DNA of 64,000 nucleotides. Source: CALLMM01 sp964429855. GTDB lineage: Bacteria; Armatimonadota; Chthonomonadetes; Chthonomonadales; CAJBBX01. The DNA lies in the NCBI GenBank assembly GCA_964429855.1, contig CAYSDM010000020.1, positions 4,754 to 68,753 on the forward strand, read 5' to 3'. The translations under genes were made by a program, and so were the position numbers. Numbering within the stretch: the first letter of the stretch is position 1; each line of letters begins with the position of its first letter. Below, in pieces: positions 1 through 7,842 of this stretch. The notes beneath the pieces were generated by a model. It searched no databases. It worked only from the letters and a program-made list of their open reading frames with translations, and was not told the origin of the DNA.

Positions 1-1
1 A

Positions 2-1204
2 GAGGCGACGCGCAAGGCATCGGAGTCCGAGCCGTTCAGCGCCCTGGTTTTCAAGACCCTTGCCGACCCGTTCGTGGGTCAGTTGACCTACTTCCGGGTC
101 TTCTCCGGCTCGGTGAAGTCCGATTCGCGGATATGGAATGCCAACTCCGGCAACGAGGAGCGCGTCGGTCAGCTATACACCGTCAAGGGCAAGACGCAGG
201 AGGCGGCCAGCGAGATCGGAACGGGAGACATCGGGGCGGTCGCCAAACTGACTCATACCCATACCGGCGAGACGCTGTGCGATCCGGCGAAGCCGATTGT
301 GATTGATCCGGTGCAGTTCCCGAAACCGATCTATGAGGTCGCCATCGTTCCAAAGACGAAGGTGGATGAGGATAAGCTGGGGCCCGCGCTGCAGAGGGTG
401 ACGGGCGAAGACCCCAGTTTTACCTTCCGCCGAGACCCGGAGACAGGGCAGACCGTCATGAGCGGCATGGGCGAGACCCACCTGAATATCGTGGTGGAGA
501 AGCTCAAGAAGTTCGGCGCGAACGTGGAGAGCGTGCCGTTGCGCGTTCCCTATCGCGAGACCATTCAGAGCAAGGCGGAGGGGCAGGGCAAACACAAGAA
601 ACAGACGGGAGGGCGCGGACAGTACGGCGACTGCCATATTCGCCTGGAGCCGCTGCCGCGCGGAACCGGTTTTGAATTTGTGGATGCCATCGTGGGAGGA
701 GCGATTCCTCGCCAGTATATTCCGGCGGTCGAAAAGGGCGTGATAGAGGCGATGTCCACCGGAGTTCTGTCCGGGCATCCGGTGGTGGATGTGCGCTGCA
801 CCTGTTACGACGGCTCCTATCACGATGTGGACTCCTCGGAAGCCGCCTTCAAAATGGCGGGTATCCTGGCGTTCAACTCCGTTGCCATGAAGGCGTCGCC
901 GGTGATTCTGGAGCCGGTGGTCACCGTCTCGGTGGTGGTTCCGGAAGATATGATGGGCGATGTGATGAGCGACCTGTCCGGCAAGCGGGGACGCATCGCG
1001 GGAACGGAATCGCTCGGACACGGACGGATGCGGATCAAGGCGATGGTTCCGCAGGGCGAGATGCTGCGCTACGCGATTGACCTGCGCTCCATCTCGCGGG
1101 GGCGCGGCACGTTCGAAGTCGAGCCGTCGCACTATGAAGAGGTTCCGGCGCATATCGCGCAGCAGATTATCGCCGAGTATCAGAAGAGTCGGGAAGAACA
1201 CTAG
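2..1204 (+). CDS. fusA: Elongation factor G-like GTPase, C-terminal part (5' end outside window)
   Basis: Ribosomal translocation factor; only the C-terminal 400 residues or so lie here (end of domain II through domains III-V). The frame is open from base 2, so any internal GTG/ATG is not the true start. Visible hallmarks are the domain III stretch GETHLNIVVEKLK, the domain IV stretch KQTGGRGQYGD, and a domain V ending in SGKRGRI followed by MLRYAIDLRSISRGRG. The KHKKQTGGRGQYGD form resembles the second EF-G class (EF-G-2/EF-G-like) more than canonical EF-G, which is an inference from memory of the family. The next gene is rpsN, an unusual neighbour. The G domain is not visible, so GTPase activity cannot be judged. 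Confidence 0.93.
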   Translation, partial: EATRKASESEPFSALVFKTLADPFVGQLTYFRVFSGSVKSDSRIWNANSGNEERVGQLYTVKGKTQEAASEIGTGDIGAVAKLTHTHTGETLCDPAKPIVIDPVQFPKPIYEVAIVPKTKVDEDKLGPALQRVTGEDPSFTFRRDPETGQTVMSGMGETHLNIVVEKLKKFGANVESVPLRVPYRETIQSKAEGQGKHKKQTGGRGQYGDCHIRLEPLPRGTGFEFVDAIVGGAIPRQYIPAVEKGVIEAMSTGVLSGHPVVDVRCTCYDGSYHDVDSSEAAFKMAGILAFNSVAMKASPVILEPVVTVSVVVPEDMMGDVMSDLSGKRGRIAGTESLGHGRMRIKAMVPQGEMLRYAIDLRSISRGRGTFEVEPSHYEEVPAHIAQQIIAEYQKSREEH

Positions 1205-1350
1205 TTCGCCTTCACGGTAGAAGGAGCGCTTATTCGATCACCATCGAAGACGCGCCGACGTATCTCTATGATCCTCTTCCTCTTCGGGAGAGGGCACATC
1301 CAGCGTTACCAGCCACGCGAGTACCGTGGCTCCGACGGGAGGAAACACCT

Positions 1351-1536
1351 TTGGCAAAGCAATGCCTGATTGAGAAGGTCAAACGAAAACCGAAGTTCGC
1401 CGTCCGCGCCTATACGCGCTGCAATGTCTGCGGGAGAGCGCGCGGCGTGTTCCGCAAATTTGGTCTGTGTCGAATCTGCTTCCGCGAGATGGCGCATAAG
1501 GGACTGATCCCCGGCGTCACCAAGTCGAGCTGGTAG
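1351..1536 (+). CDS. rpsN: 30S ribosomal protein S14, zinc type (uS14)
   Basis: Small-subunit head protein. At 61 residues it has the short zinc-ribbon (C+) form, with Cys24-x2-Cys27 and Cys40-x2-Cys43, and the ending KGLIPGVTKSSW is typical. The start is TTG, preceded by GGGAGG about 9 bases upstream. It is the first gene of the truncated spc cluster here; rplE, its usual upstream neighbour, is missing and an EF-G gene lies there instead. The rpsH ribosome-binding site begins directly after its stop. Confidence 0.96.
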   Translation: MAKQCLIEKVKRKPKFAVRAYTRCNVCGRARGVFRKFGLCRICFREMAHKGLIPGVTKSSW

Positions 1537-1547
1537 GAGGAGAGGAA

Positions 1548-1949
1548 ATGGCTTATACGACCGATCCGATTGCCGACCTGTTGACGCGAATCCGCAATGC
1601 CAACAGCGCCAGCCACGATTCCCTGGAGATCAGCGGCAGCAAGATAAAACTGGAGATCGTGAAGATTCTGCAGGCAGAGGGGTTCATCAAAGGGCATGAG
1701 GTGATTAAAGACCCCAAGCAAGACCGCATCAAGATATACCTGCGCTACGGTCCCAAGCGCGAGCGCGTGATTACCAACCTGAAGCGAGTCAGCAAGCCAG
1801 GACTGCGGGTCTACGCTGGCAAGGACAACCTGCCGCGCGTTCTGCGAGGGCTGGGCATCGCTATCATCTCCACATCGCAGGGCGTCATGACCGACAAAGC
1901 AGCGCGCCGTAAAGGGATTGGCGGCGAAGTCCTCTGCTTTGTCTACTGA
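1548..1949 (+). CDS. rpsH: 30S ribosomal protein S8 (uS8)
   Basis: Primary 16S rRNA binding protein of the 30S platform, 133 residues, a normal length. The N-terminus MAYTTDPIADLLTRIRNA is diagnostic, as is the C-terminal STSQGVMTDKAARRKGIGGE. ATG start with GGAGGAGAGG immediately upstream. In E. coli S8 represses the spc operon by binding mRNA in the rplE region. That site cannot be here because rplE is absent from this end of the cluster, so any autoregulation must use another site. Confidence 0.97.
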   Translation: MAYTTDPIADLLTRIRNANSASHDSLEISGSKIKLEIVKILQAEGFIKGHEVIKDPKQDRIKIYLRYGPKRERVITNLKRVSKPGLRVYAGKDNLPRVLRGLGIAIISTSQGVMTDKAARRKGIGGEVLCFVY

Positions 1950-1970
1950 TCGAGGCACAAGGAGCTAGCT

Positions 1971-2555
1971 ATGTCACGTATAGGCAAACGCCCTATCCCG
2001 CTGCCGAAAGGCGTGGAGATAAAGGTCGGGACGGGAGAGATCACAGTGAAGGGCCCCAAAGGAACCCTGACCAAGCCGATCCACCCGGAGATGATCGTGG
2101 AGCAGACCGCCGACACTCTGGAGATCAAGCGACCGTCCGACAGCAAAGAGCATCGCTCGCTGCATGGACTGACCCGCACCCTCATCGCCAACATGGTGGA
2201 GGGAGTCACCAACGGATATGCGCGCACGCTGGAGGTCTACGGCGTCGGCTACCGAACCGCGCTGAACGGCAAAAATCTGGCGCTGACGGTCGGCTTCTCG
2301 CACGGCATCGAACTGGCTCCCCCGCCCGGAATCGAGTTTGAGGCGGGAACCGAACAGCAGTCCCGCACCCCCTTCCTGATCGTCAAGGGGATAGACAAGC
2401 AGTTGGTCGGTCAGATAGCCGCACAGATTCGCCGCCTGCGAAAGCCGGAACCCTACAAGGGCAAAGGCATCCGCTATCGCGGTGAGCAGATCCGCCGCAA
2501 AGCCGGAAAAGCCGGAAAAGCGGGCGGCAAGGGCGGCAAAGGCGGCAAGAAGTAG
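1971..2555 (+). CDS. rplF: 50S ribosomal protein L6 (uL6) with Gly/Lys-rich tail
   Basis: Large-subunit protein near the factor-binding site, 194 residues. The start MSRIGKRPIPLPKGV and the signature PEPYKGKGIRYRGE are canonical. After that signature it carries an extra low-complexity tail of about 20 residues made of Lys, Ala and Gly, longer than the usual one of about 178 residues. AAGGAG precedes the ATG. A gap of 127 bases follows before rplR, unusually wide for the spc cluster, and contains a promoter-like sequence and hairpins. Confidence 0.96.
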   Translation: MSRIGKRPIPLPKGVEIKVGTGEITVKGPKGTLTKPIHPEMIVEQTADTLEIKRPSDSKEHRSLHGLTRTLIANMVEGVTNGYARTLEVYGVGYRTALNGKNLALTVGFSHGIELAPPPGIEFEAGTEQQSRTPFLIVKGIDKQLVGQIAAQIRRLRKPEPYKGKGIRYRGEQIRRKAGKAGKAGGKGGKGGKK

Positions 2556-2587
2556 CAGAACTGGCGCTCTGCGCCGGTTCCTGCACC

Positions 2588-2616
2588 TTGCAATTGCCTT
2601 TTACCACAGGTATACT
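2588..2616 (+). promoter_or_regulatory. Sigma-70-like promoter inside the spc cluster, upstream of rplR
   Basis: TTGCAA at 2588-2593 and TATACT at 2611-2616 are separated by exactly 17 bases in the AT-rich gap between rplF and rplR. Spacing and hexamers fit a housekeeping promoter that would give rplR and downstream genes their own transcript. Inferred from sequence only. Confidence 0.6.
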
Positions 2617-2624
2617 ATACATTC

Positions 2625-2670
2625 GCGCCTCCTGAAGGCGAGCGTGCCGACAGGTCGGAAATCTGTCGGC
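2625..2670 (+). promoter_or_regulatory. Hairpin-containing leader of rplR
   Basis: Two stem-loops fall between the presumed promoter and the rplR ribosome-binding site. A short one is CGCCT/AGGCG at 2625-2639. A perfect 8-bp inverted repeat follows, GCCGACAG at 2646-2653 with CTGTCGGC at 2663-2670. The second ends one base before the GAGGGG ribosome-binding site, so it could gate rplR translation or bind a ribosomal protein. Function is inferred. Confidence 0.45.
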
Positions 2671-2682
2671 GAGGGGTTGAAT

Positions 2683-3042
2683 ATGGATAAGAAGCATGAG
2701 CTGCGCCTGAAGCGGCATCGCCGCGTGCGCGCAAAAGTCTTCGGGACGGCGGAGAGGCCGCGCCTGAATGTGTTTCGCAGCCTGAAACACATCTACGTGC
2801 AGTTGATTGATGATGATGCCGGGCATACGCTGGCGTCGGCTTCCACGGTAGAGGAGAGCTTCCGCACAACGGGGACGACCGGCGGCAACATTGAGGCAGC
2901 CAGAGCGGTCGGAGCGAAGATTGCCGAGCGCGCAAAGGACAAAGGGATCACGCAGGTCGTGTTCGACCGGGGCGGTTTTCGCTATCACGGGCGTATTAAA
3001 AACCTTGCCGACGCCGCGCGCGAGGGCGGTCTGGAGTTTTAA
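2683..3042 (+). CDS. rplR: 50S ribosomal protein L18 (uL18)
   Basis: 5S rRNA-binding protein of the central protuberance. The ATG at 2683 (MDKKHELRLKRHRRVR) gives 119 residues, the normal size, and has GAGGGG upstream; the reading frame is open further upstream to 2482 but that extension is Lys/Arg-rich read-through of the rplF tail region. RPRLNVFRSLKHIYVQLIDD and the C-terminal VVFDRGGFRYHGRIK are characteristic. It is followed by rpsE in the conserved order. Confidence 0.96.
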   Translation: MDKKHELRLKRHRRVRAKVFGTAERPRLNVFRSLKHIYVQLIDDDAGHTLASASTVEESFRTTGTTGGNIEAARAVGAKIAERAKDKGITQVVFDRGGFRYHGRIKNLADAAREGGLEF

Positions 3043-3096
3043 GATTCGGGCAGACCGCGCCGCCATCCGGACCGGTTCCCGATCAAGGAGATATTC

Positions 3097-3633
3097 ATGC
3101 CGAGAATTAACGCGGATACGCTGAACCTCGAAGAGCGGGTAGTCCGCACAAATAAGGTGCAAAAGACCCATAAGGGCGGACGCACCATGAGTTGGAATGC
3201 GCTCGTGGTGGTGGGCGACCGGAAGGGTTTCGTGGGCGCGGGGATTGGCAAGGCGCGCGCGATCCCCGACGCCATTCGCAAAGGGGTTGAGGCTGCCAAG
3301 AAGAACATGATCGAGGTTCCGATTGTGGGAACGACGATCCCCCATGAGATCCTTGCCGCGCACGGCGCGGCGGAGGTGCTGCTCAAGCCCGCCTCTCCCG
3401 GTACGGGCATCGTCGCCGGAAGTTCCGTGCGCACGATCCTGGAACTGGCGGGGATCAGTGACGTGCTGGGCAAGTCGCTGGGATCGGCGAATGCGATCAA
3501 TATCGCGTGGGCAACCCTGACGGCGCTGAAGCGGCTGAAGCGCGCCGAGACGGTCGCCAGCCTGCGCGGCAAAGAGGTCGGGGAACTGGTTCCCTGGCTG
3601 GTGAAACTTGAGGCGGCGGAAGGAGCGAGCTAG
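3097..3633 (+). CDS. rpsE: 30S ribosomal protein S5 (uS5)
   Basis: Small-subunit fidelity protein, 178 residues. The double-stranded RNA-binding-like N-terminal domain shows LEERVVRTNKVQKTHKGGR, and the second domain has PIVGTTIPHEILAAHGAA and LKPASPGTGIVAGSSVRT. AAGGAG lies 7 bases before the ATG. The rpmD gene begins 2 bases after its stop, consistent with translational coupling. Confidence 0.97.
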   Translation: MPRINADTLNLEERVVRTNKVQKTHKGGRTMSWNALVVVGDRKGFVGAGIGKARAIPDAIRKGVEAAKKNMIEVPIVGTTIPHEILAAHGAAEVLLKPASPGTGIVAGSSVRTILELAGISDVLGKSLGSANAINIAWATLTALKRLKRAETVASLRGKEVGELVPWLVKLEAAEGAS

Positions 3634-3635
3634 AG

Positions 3636-3833
3636 ATGCGATCGCTGAAAATCACCCTGACTCGCAGCCCCATCGGGTTCAATGAGAAACAGAAACGCAC
3701 CGCCGCCGCGCTGGGACTCTCCCGTATGTATAAGACGGTGCTGCGCCCGGATAATGACCAGGTGCGGGGCATGGTGCGCGCCATCGAGCACCTGGTAAAG
3801 GTGGAGACGGTCGAGACGGAGGCGGCAGCTTAA
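3636..3833 (+). CDS. rpmD: 50S ribosomal protein L30 (uL30)
   Basis: 65-residue bacterial L30, normal length. The pattern LKITLTRSPIGFNEKQKRT followed by ALGLSRMYKTVLRPDN and a final VRGMVRAIEHLVKVE is diagnostic. The start lies 2 bases after the rpsE stop; its ribosome-binding site, AAGGAGCGAGC, is inside the rpsE 3' end. An acidic/Ala tail closes the protein. Confidence 0.95.
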   Translation: MRSLKITLTRSPIGFNEKQKRTAAALGLSRMYKTVLRPDNDQVRGMVRAIEHLVKVETVETEAAA

Positions 3834-3927
3834 CGGCGCTTCGCCGCGCTCCGCGTGTCGAGCCGTTCAAAGAGTGAGCGGACGCCGAAAGGCGGCGCAT
3901 TGCGAGAGGATAAGAGGCATATTTTCG

Positions 3928-4380
3928 ATGCAGATACATGATCTACAACCGGCACCCGGTTCCAATAAGCGGCGCAAAGTCCTCGGGCGCGGACCTGGGT
4001 CGGGACATGGCAAGACCAGCGGGCGCGGGCATAAGGGAAATAAGGCGCGCGGGCAGGTCAACCCGAACTTCGAGGGCGGGCAGACTCCGCTCCATCGCCG
4101 CCTGCCGCAGCTTCGCGGCTTTAAGCCGGTCAATAAGACGTTTTACGCGATTGTAAACGTCGGCGCGCTGCAGGGATTCGAGGACGGAACCGAAGTGACC
4201 GCTGCGCTGCTTGCGGAGCGGGGGCTTCTTCGCAACGCGGAAGAGGCGTTGAAGATCCTGGGCGACGGCGTCCTCACCAAAAAGCTGTCGGTGGTCGCTC
4301 ATAAGTTCAGCAAAAGCGCCCTGGAGAAGATTCAGGCCGTCGGCGGCACCGCCGAAACCGTGAAGACGGCGCGGAGGTAG
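3928..4380 (+). CDS. rplO: 50S ribosomal protein L15 (uL15)
   Basis: Large-subunit assembly protein. The ATG at 3928 (MQIHDLQPAPGSNKRRKVLG) gives 150 residues, the usual length, and has a purine-rich AGAGGATAAGAGG upstream; an earlier in-frame ATG at 3874 would add non-conserved residues. The Gly-rich N-terminal segment (GRGPGSGHGKTSGRGHKG) and FEGGQTPLHRRLPQLRGF are signature regions. It lies just before secY, as in most bacteria. Confidence 0.96.
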   Translation: MQIHDLQPAPGSNKRRKVLGRGPGSGHGKTSGRGHKGNKARGQVNPNFEGGQTPLHRRLPQLRGFKPVNKTFYAIVNVGALQGFEDGTEVTAALLAERGLLRNAEEALKILGDGVLTKKLSVVAHKFSKSALEKIQAVGGTAETVKTARR

Positions 4381-4385
4381 CTGAA

Positions 4386-5714
4386 ATGTTGGAGTCGCTG
4401 GCGAAGGCGTTTCAAATCCCGGAGTTGAAGCGTCGCATCTTTTTCAACCTGGCGATGTTCGCCGTGTTTGTACTCGGTGTGCATATTCCGGTGCCGGGAG
4501 TGGATCACGACAAACTGGCCGCCATCTTCCAGCAGGGAGGCTTTCTGAACCTGGTGGATGTCTTTTCCGGCGGCGCCTTGCGCAAAATGACGCTCTTCGC
4601 CATGGGGATCACTCCCTATATCAACGCCTCCATCATCATGCAGATGCTGACCCTGGCGGTTCCGAAACTGGAGCAGCTCAGCAAAGAGGGCGAAGCCGGA
4701 CGCAAACAGATCGCCCGAATCACGCGCCGCCTGACCATCGTGCTGGCGACGTTCCAGGCCGTCGGTTTCTCGTTCACCTTCCGCGAGGCGGCAGCCGGGG
4801 CTTCCTCCCTCTCACAGACGGTTGCCATCCTGCAGATGGTGATTATGATGGTGGCGGGAACGATGTTCCTGCTGTGGATGGGCGAACAGATCACGGAGCG
4901 TGGAATCGGCAACGGTGTCTCGCTGATTATCTTCGCGGGAATTATGGCGAGCTTCCCGTTCCAGGTCGGGCAGGTGGCGGTGCAGGTGCGCGAAGGACTG
5001 GTAAGCGTGTTCGGCATCATTCTGTTCCTGGCGCTGTTCGTGGGAACCATCTATCTCATCGTGATGATCACGCAGGCGGAGCGCAGGATACCGATCCAGC
5101 ATGTGAAGAAACAGGTCGGGATGCGACAGACCGGAGGAAGCAACTTCCTGCCGATCAAGGTGAACACGGCGGGCGTTATTCCGATCATCTTCGCCATCTC
5201 GATGCTGCTCTTCCCCTCGCAGATTCTGGCGGCGGTTCCGGGCAATGACGGATTCATCGGCGAGCTAAAGCGATGGGCGAACTATCTGACGCCGAGTACG
5301 CAGCACTGGTGGTCCTTGCTGATCTACGCGCTGATGATTGTCGCCTTCACCTACTTCTACACGGCGGTCGTCATGAATGTGAACGAGATGGCGGACAACC
5401 TGAAGAAGTATGGCAACTTTATTCCGGGCATCCGCCCGGGCCGCCCGACGTTTGAGTATCTGGATCGCGTCGTCTCTCGCGTAACGCTGGCGGGAGCGGT
5501 GTTTCTGGCGGGCGTGGCGCTGGTGCAGTATATCGCGCCGGGCTTGACCGGAGTCTCGCTCTCCTCGTTTGCCCTGATCGGAGGCACCTCGCTGCTGATT
5601 GTCGTGGGAGTCGCCATTGAGGTGATGCAGGCGATCGAAGCGCAGTTGATCATGCGCAACTATGAAGGCTTTATCAAGCAGTCGTCCAAGTCGCCCGCCG
5701 GATACTATGCCTGA
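4386..5714 (+). CDS. secY: Protein translocase subunit SecY
   Basis: Channel-forming subunit of the Sec translocon in the inner membrane, 442 residues with about ten hydrophobic segments. Visible signatures are the N-terminal LKRRIFFNLAMF, the plug/TM2 region GGALRKMTLFAMGITPYINA, and the cytoplasmic loop QAERRIPIQHVKKQVG. The C-terminal IEAQLIMRNYEGF is also typical. The start is 5 bases after rplO. This is the single general secretion channel needed by the many signal-peptide proteins in this window. Confidence 0.97.
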   Translation: MLESLAKAFQIPELKRRIFFNLAMFAVFVLGVHIPVPGVDHDKLAAIFQQGGFLNLVDVFSGGALRKMTLFAMGITPYINASIIMQMLTLAVPKLEQLSKEGEAGRKQIARITRRLTIVLATFQAVGFSFTFREAAAGASSLSQTVAILQMVIMMVAGTMFLLWMGEQITERGIGNGVSLIIFAGIMASFPFQVGQVAVQVREGLVSVFGIILFLALFVGTIYLIVMITQAERRIPIQHVKKQVGMRQTGGSNFLPIKVNTAGVIPIIFAISMLLFPSQILAAVPGNDGFIGELKRWANYLTPSTQHWWSLLIYALMIVAFTYFYTAVVMNVNEMADNLKKYGNFIPGIRPGRPTFEYLDRVVSRVTLAGAVFLAGVALVQYIAPGLTGVSLSSFALIGGTSLLIVVGVAIEVMQAIEAQLIMRNYEGFIKQSSKSPAGYYA

Positions 5715-5741
5715 CAGGCTGCGCCTCAGAAAGGGGCGAGG

Positions 5742-6434
5742 ATGATACTCGTACTGTTCGGTCCTCCCGGCGCGGGCAAAGGGACACAGGGGGCGCGAAT
5801 CGTTCAGCAGCACGGCATTCCAAAGATCTCGACGGGGGAAATATTCCGCGATCTGGCCGCCGCCCATTCGGAACTGGGGCTGCGAGCGAAGGCGTACTGG
5901 TCGCAGGGCAAGCTGGTTCCCGACGAGATTGTGGTCGGTCTGGTGCACGAGCGGGTTTCGGAGCCGGACTGCCGGAAGGGGTTCATTCTGGACGGTTTCC
6001 CCCGCACCATCTCGCAGGCGGATACCCTGCAAACGATGCTGGAGGAGACGGGGAAGCATCTGGATGGGGTGTTGAACCTGCACGTGCAGGAGCCGGAACT
6101 GATCCGGCGTCTCTCCGGGAGGCGCACCTGTACCAACTGCGGCGCGACCTATCACACGACGGCCATGCCGTCGCGTGTGGACGATATCTGCGATCACTGC
6201 GGCAACCGGCTCATCCAGCGCGCCGACGATACGCCAGAGTCGATCCACCGGCGGCTGCTGGAGTATGAGGAGAAGACCGCTCCGCTGATTCACTACTATG
6301 AAGCGCGGGGCGTGCTCTATCATATAGATGCCAATGAGGAACCGAACGCGGTTTTTGCCAAGGTGGAGGCTGTCCTGCGGAAGATCGCCTGCCAGGTTTT
6401 CAGGGCAGGCAGTACAGACGGAGAAGGCGCATAG
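5742..6434 (+). CDS. adk: Adenylate kinase, zinc-containing long form
   Basis: Interconverts ATP plus AMP and two ADP. 230 residues with the P-loop GPPGAGKGTQ at 7-16, the AMP-binding DGFPRTISQA near 84-93, and a long LID domain carrying four cysteines (Cys130, Cys133, Cys150, Cys153) arranged for structural zinc, as in Gram-positive and many thermophile enzymes. GGGGCGAGG precedes the ATG. The C-terminus extends about 15 residues beyond the usual end. secY-adk-map-infA is the conserved order. Confidence 0.97.
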   Translation: MILVLFGPPGAGKGTQGARIVQQHGIPKISTGEIFRDLAAAHSELGLRAKAYWSQGKLVPDEIVVGLVHERVSEPDCRKGFILDGFPRTISQADTLQTMLEETGKHLDGVLNLHVQEPELIRRLSGRRTCTNCGATYHTTAMPSRVDDICDHCGNRLIQRADDTPESIHRRLLEYEEKTAPLIHYYEARGVLYHIDANEEPNAVFAKVEAVLRKIACQVFRAGSTDGEGA

Positions 6435-6437
6435 ACG

Positions 6438-7205
6438 ATGGTCATTCTGAAGACCGCCAGTGAAATAGAGAAGATGAAGGTTGCCGGGCGCGTGGTCTAT
6501 CAGGCGCTGCAGGCGATGAAAGACGCCATCGTGCCTGGGCAGACAACCACCTATGATCTGGAGAAGACTGCCATCGAGGTGCTGAACTCGCACGGAGCTA
6601 CCTCTCCCTTTCTGGGATATGCGCCGCACAGTCACCCGCCCTACCCCGCCTGGACATGCATCTCGGTGAATGAAGAGGTGGTGCATGGGATACCGGGACG
6701 GCGCGTGCTGCAGGAGGGCGACATAGTTAGCTGCGATGTGGGAGTCCAACTGAACGGCTACTATGCCGACAGCGCGTGGACCTTTCCCGTCGGTCAGATT
6801 TCAGAGGAGGCGCAGCGTCTTCTGAAGGTTACCCGGGAGGCGCTCTATAAGGGGATCGCTCAGGCGAAAGCCGGAAACCGCGTCGGGGATATCGGTCATG
6901 CGATTGAACGGTATGTGGCGCAGCACGGCTACTCGATTGTGCGTGACCTGGTGGGGCATGGCGTCGGGCGTTCTCTGCATGAGGACCCGCAGATACCAAA
7001 CTATGGCAGACCCGGAACCGGGGTTCCGCTGGAGCCGGGCATGACGATCGCCATCGAGCCGATGGTAAACATAGGCCGGCGCGACATCCAGGCGCTTGCC
7101 GATGAGTGGACCATTGTGACCAGCGACCGCACGTTGTCCGCTCATTTTGAGCATACGGTCGCCATCACCAGAAACGGCGCGTTAATCATCACGCAGGGAG
7201 AATGA
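6438..7205 (+). CDS. map: Methionine aminopeptidase, type I
   Basis: Removes initiator Met from nascent proteins. 255 residues. The metal and substrate ligands of type I enzymes are all present: His83 (VVHGIPG), Asp100 (SCDVG), Asp111 (YYADSAW), His174 (VGHGVG), Glu207 (AIEPM) and Glu238 (FEHTVAIT). There is no N-terminal zinc-finger or SH3 extension. It begins 3 bases after adk and its stop abuts the infA start with no spacer, indicating one cotranslated unit. Confidence 0.97.
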   Translation: MVILKTASEIEKMKVAGRVVYQALQAMKDAIVPGQTTTYDLEKTAIEVLNSHGATSPFLGYAPHSHPPYPAWTCISVNEEVVHGIPGRRVLQEGDIVSCDVGVQLNGYYADSAWTFPVGQISEEAQRLLKVTREALYKGIAQAKAGNRVGDIGHAIERYVAQHGYSIVRDLVGHGVGRSLHEDPQIPNYGRPGTGVPLEPGMTIAIEPMVNIGRRDIQALADEWTIVTSDRTLSAHFEHTVAITRNGALIITQGE

Positions 7206-7556
7206 ATGCCACCGAAAAAGACCACCCGCGGCGGCAGCGGCGGCGGTAGTCACCGACCGAAAGGCGGTGGCGGCGGCGGACGGGGTTCACGTCCCCAGGG
7301 AAGCGGCGGACGCGGTCACAGCCATCCGCCGGAGGACGATACCAAAGAGAAGGGTATCGAAGTGGAGGGCGTTGTGAGCGAGAATCTGCCCAATGCCATG
7401 TTTCGCGTGAAGCTTCAGACCGATCATGAGGTGCTGGCTCATGTCTCCGGCAAGATACGGATGAACTTCATCAAAATCCTGCCGGGTGACCGCGTTCTGG
7501 TGGAGTTGTCTCCGTATGACCTGACGCGGGGCCGCATTCTGTATCGCTATAAATAG
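7206..7556 (+). CDS. infA: Translation initiation factor IF-1 with basic N-terminal extension
   Basis: OB-fold factor that occupies the ribosomal A site during initiation. The conserved core (IEVEGVVSENLPNAMFRVKL through LPGDRVLVELSPYDLTRGRI) covers residues 50-116. Canonical IF-1 is about 72 residues; here a 45-residue Gly/Arg/Lys/Pro-rich low-complexity segment precedes it. No internal ATG or GTG could trim it cleanly, and the ATG abuts the map stop, so the extension appears genuine. Its function is unknown; it could aid RNA binding. Confidence 0.93.
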   Translation: MPPKKTTRGGSGGGSHRPKGGGGGGRGSRPQGSGGRGHSHPPEDDTKEKGIEVEGVVSENLPNAMFRVKLQTDHEVLAHVSGKIRMNFIKILPGDRVLVELSPYDLTRGRILYRYK

Positions 7557-7586
7557 AGGGCGTCGGCTGTACCGGACGCGAAAAAC

Positions 7587-7627
7587 ACGGGCCGCAGAGC
7601 GGTATCGCTGTGTGGTGCCGTCTTTTT
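7587..7627 (+). terminator. Hairpin with T-tract between infA and rpmJ
   Basis: A long imperfect stem (ACGG at the base, AGCG/CGCT at the top around a GTAT loop, with GCC/GGT and GCA/TGT pairs between) is followed by CTTTTTG. This looks like a factor-independent terminator or an attenuator inside the spc-alpha cluster. Seen by eye; no folding energy was computed. Confidence 0.5.
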
Positions 7628-7662
7628 GCGCGTTTTGATGCCTGCCCGGAAGTGAGGGACGA

Positions 7663-7776
7663 ATGAAAGTAAGAGCCTCTGTCAAAAAGATTTGCGACAA
7701 GTGCAAAATTATCCGGCGCGAAGGCGTCTTGCGCGTTATCTGCAAAAATCCAAAGCATAAGCAGAGACAGGGATAG
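7663..7776 (+). CDS. rpmJ: 50S ribosomal protein L36 (bL36)
   Basis: A 37-residue zinc-binding large-subunit protein. The sequence begins MKVRASVKKICDKCKIIRRE and shows the Cys11-x2-Cys14-x12-Cys27-x4-His32 zinc set of the C+ form, ending KHKQRQG. The ATG at 7663 follows a purine-rich GTGAGGGACGA. It lies between infA and rpsM as in most bacteria. Confidence 0.96.
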   Translation: MKVRASVKKICDKCKIIRREGVLRVICKNPKHKQRQG

Positions 7777-7842
7777 ACAGGGTCGGGAGGAGGGGAGCGC
7801 GCCGCGCTCTGAGCGCCTCCGACCCACACGGGAGGAAAAGCC

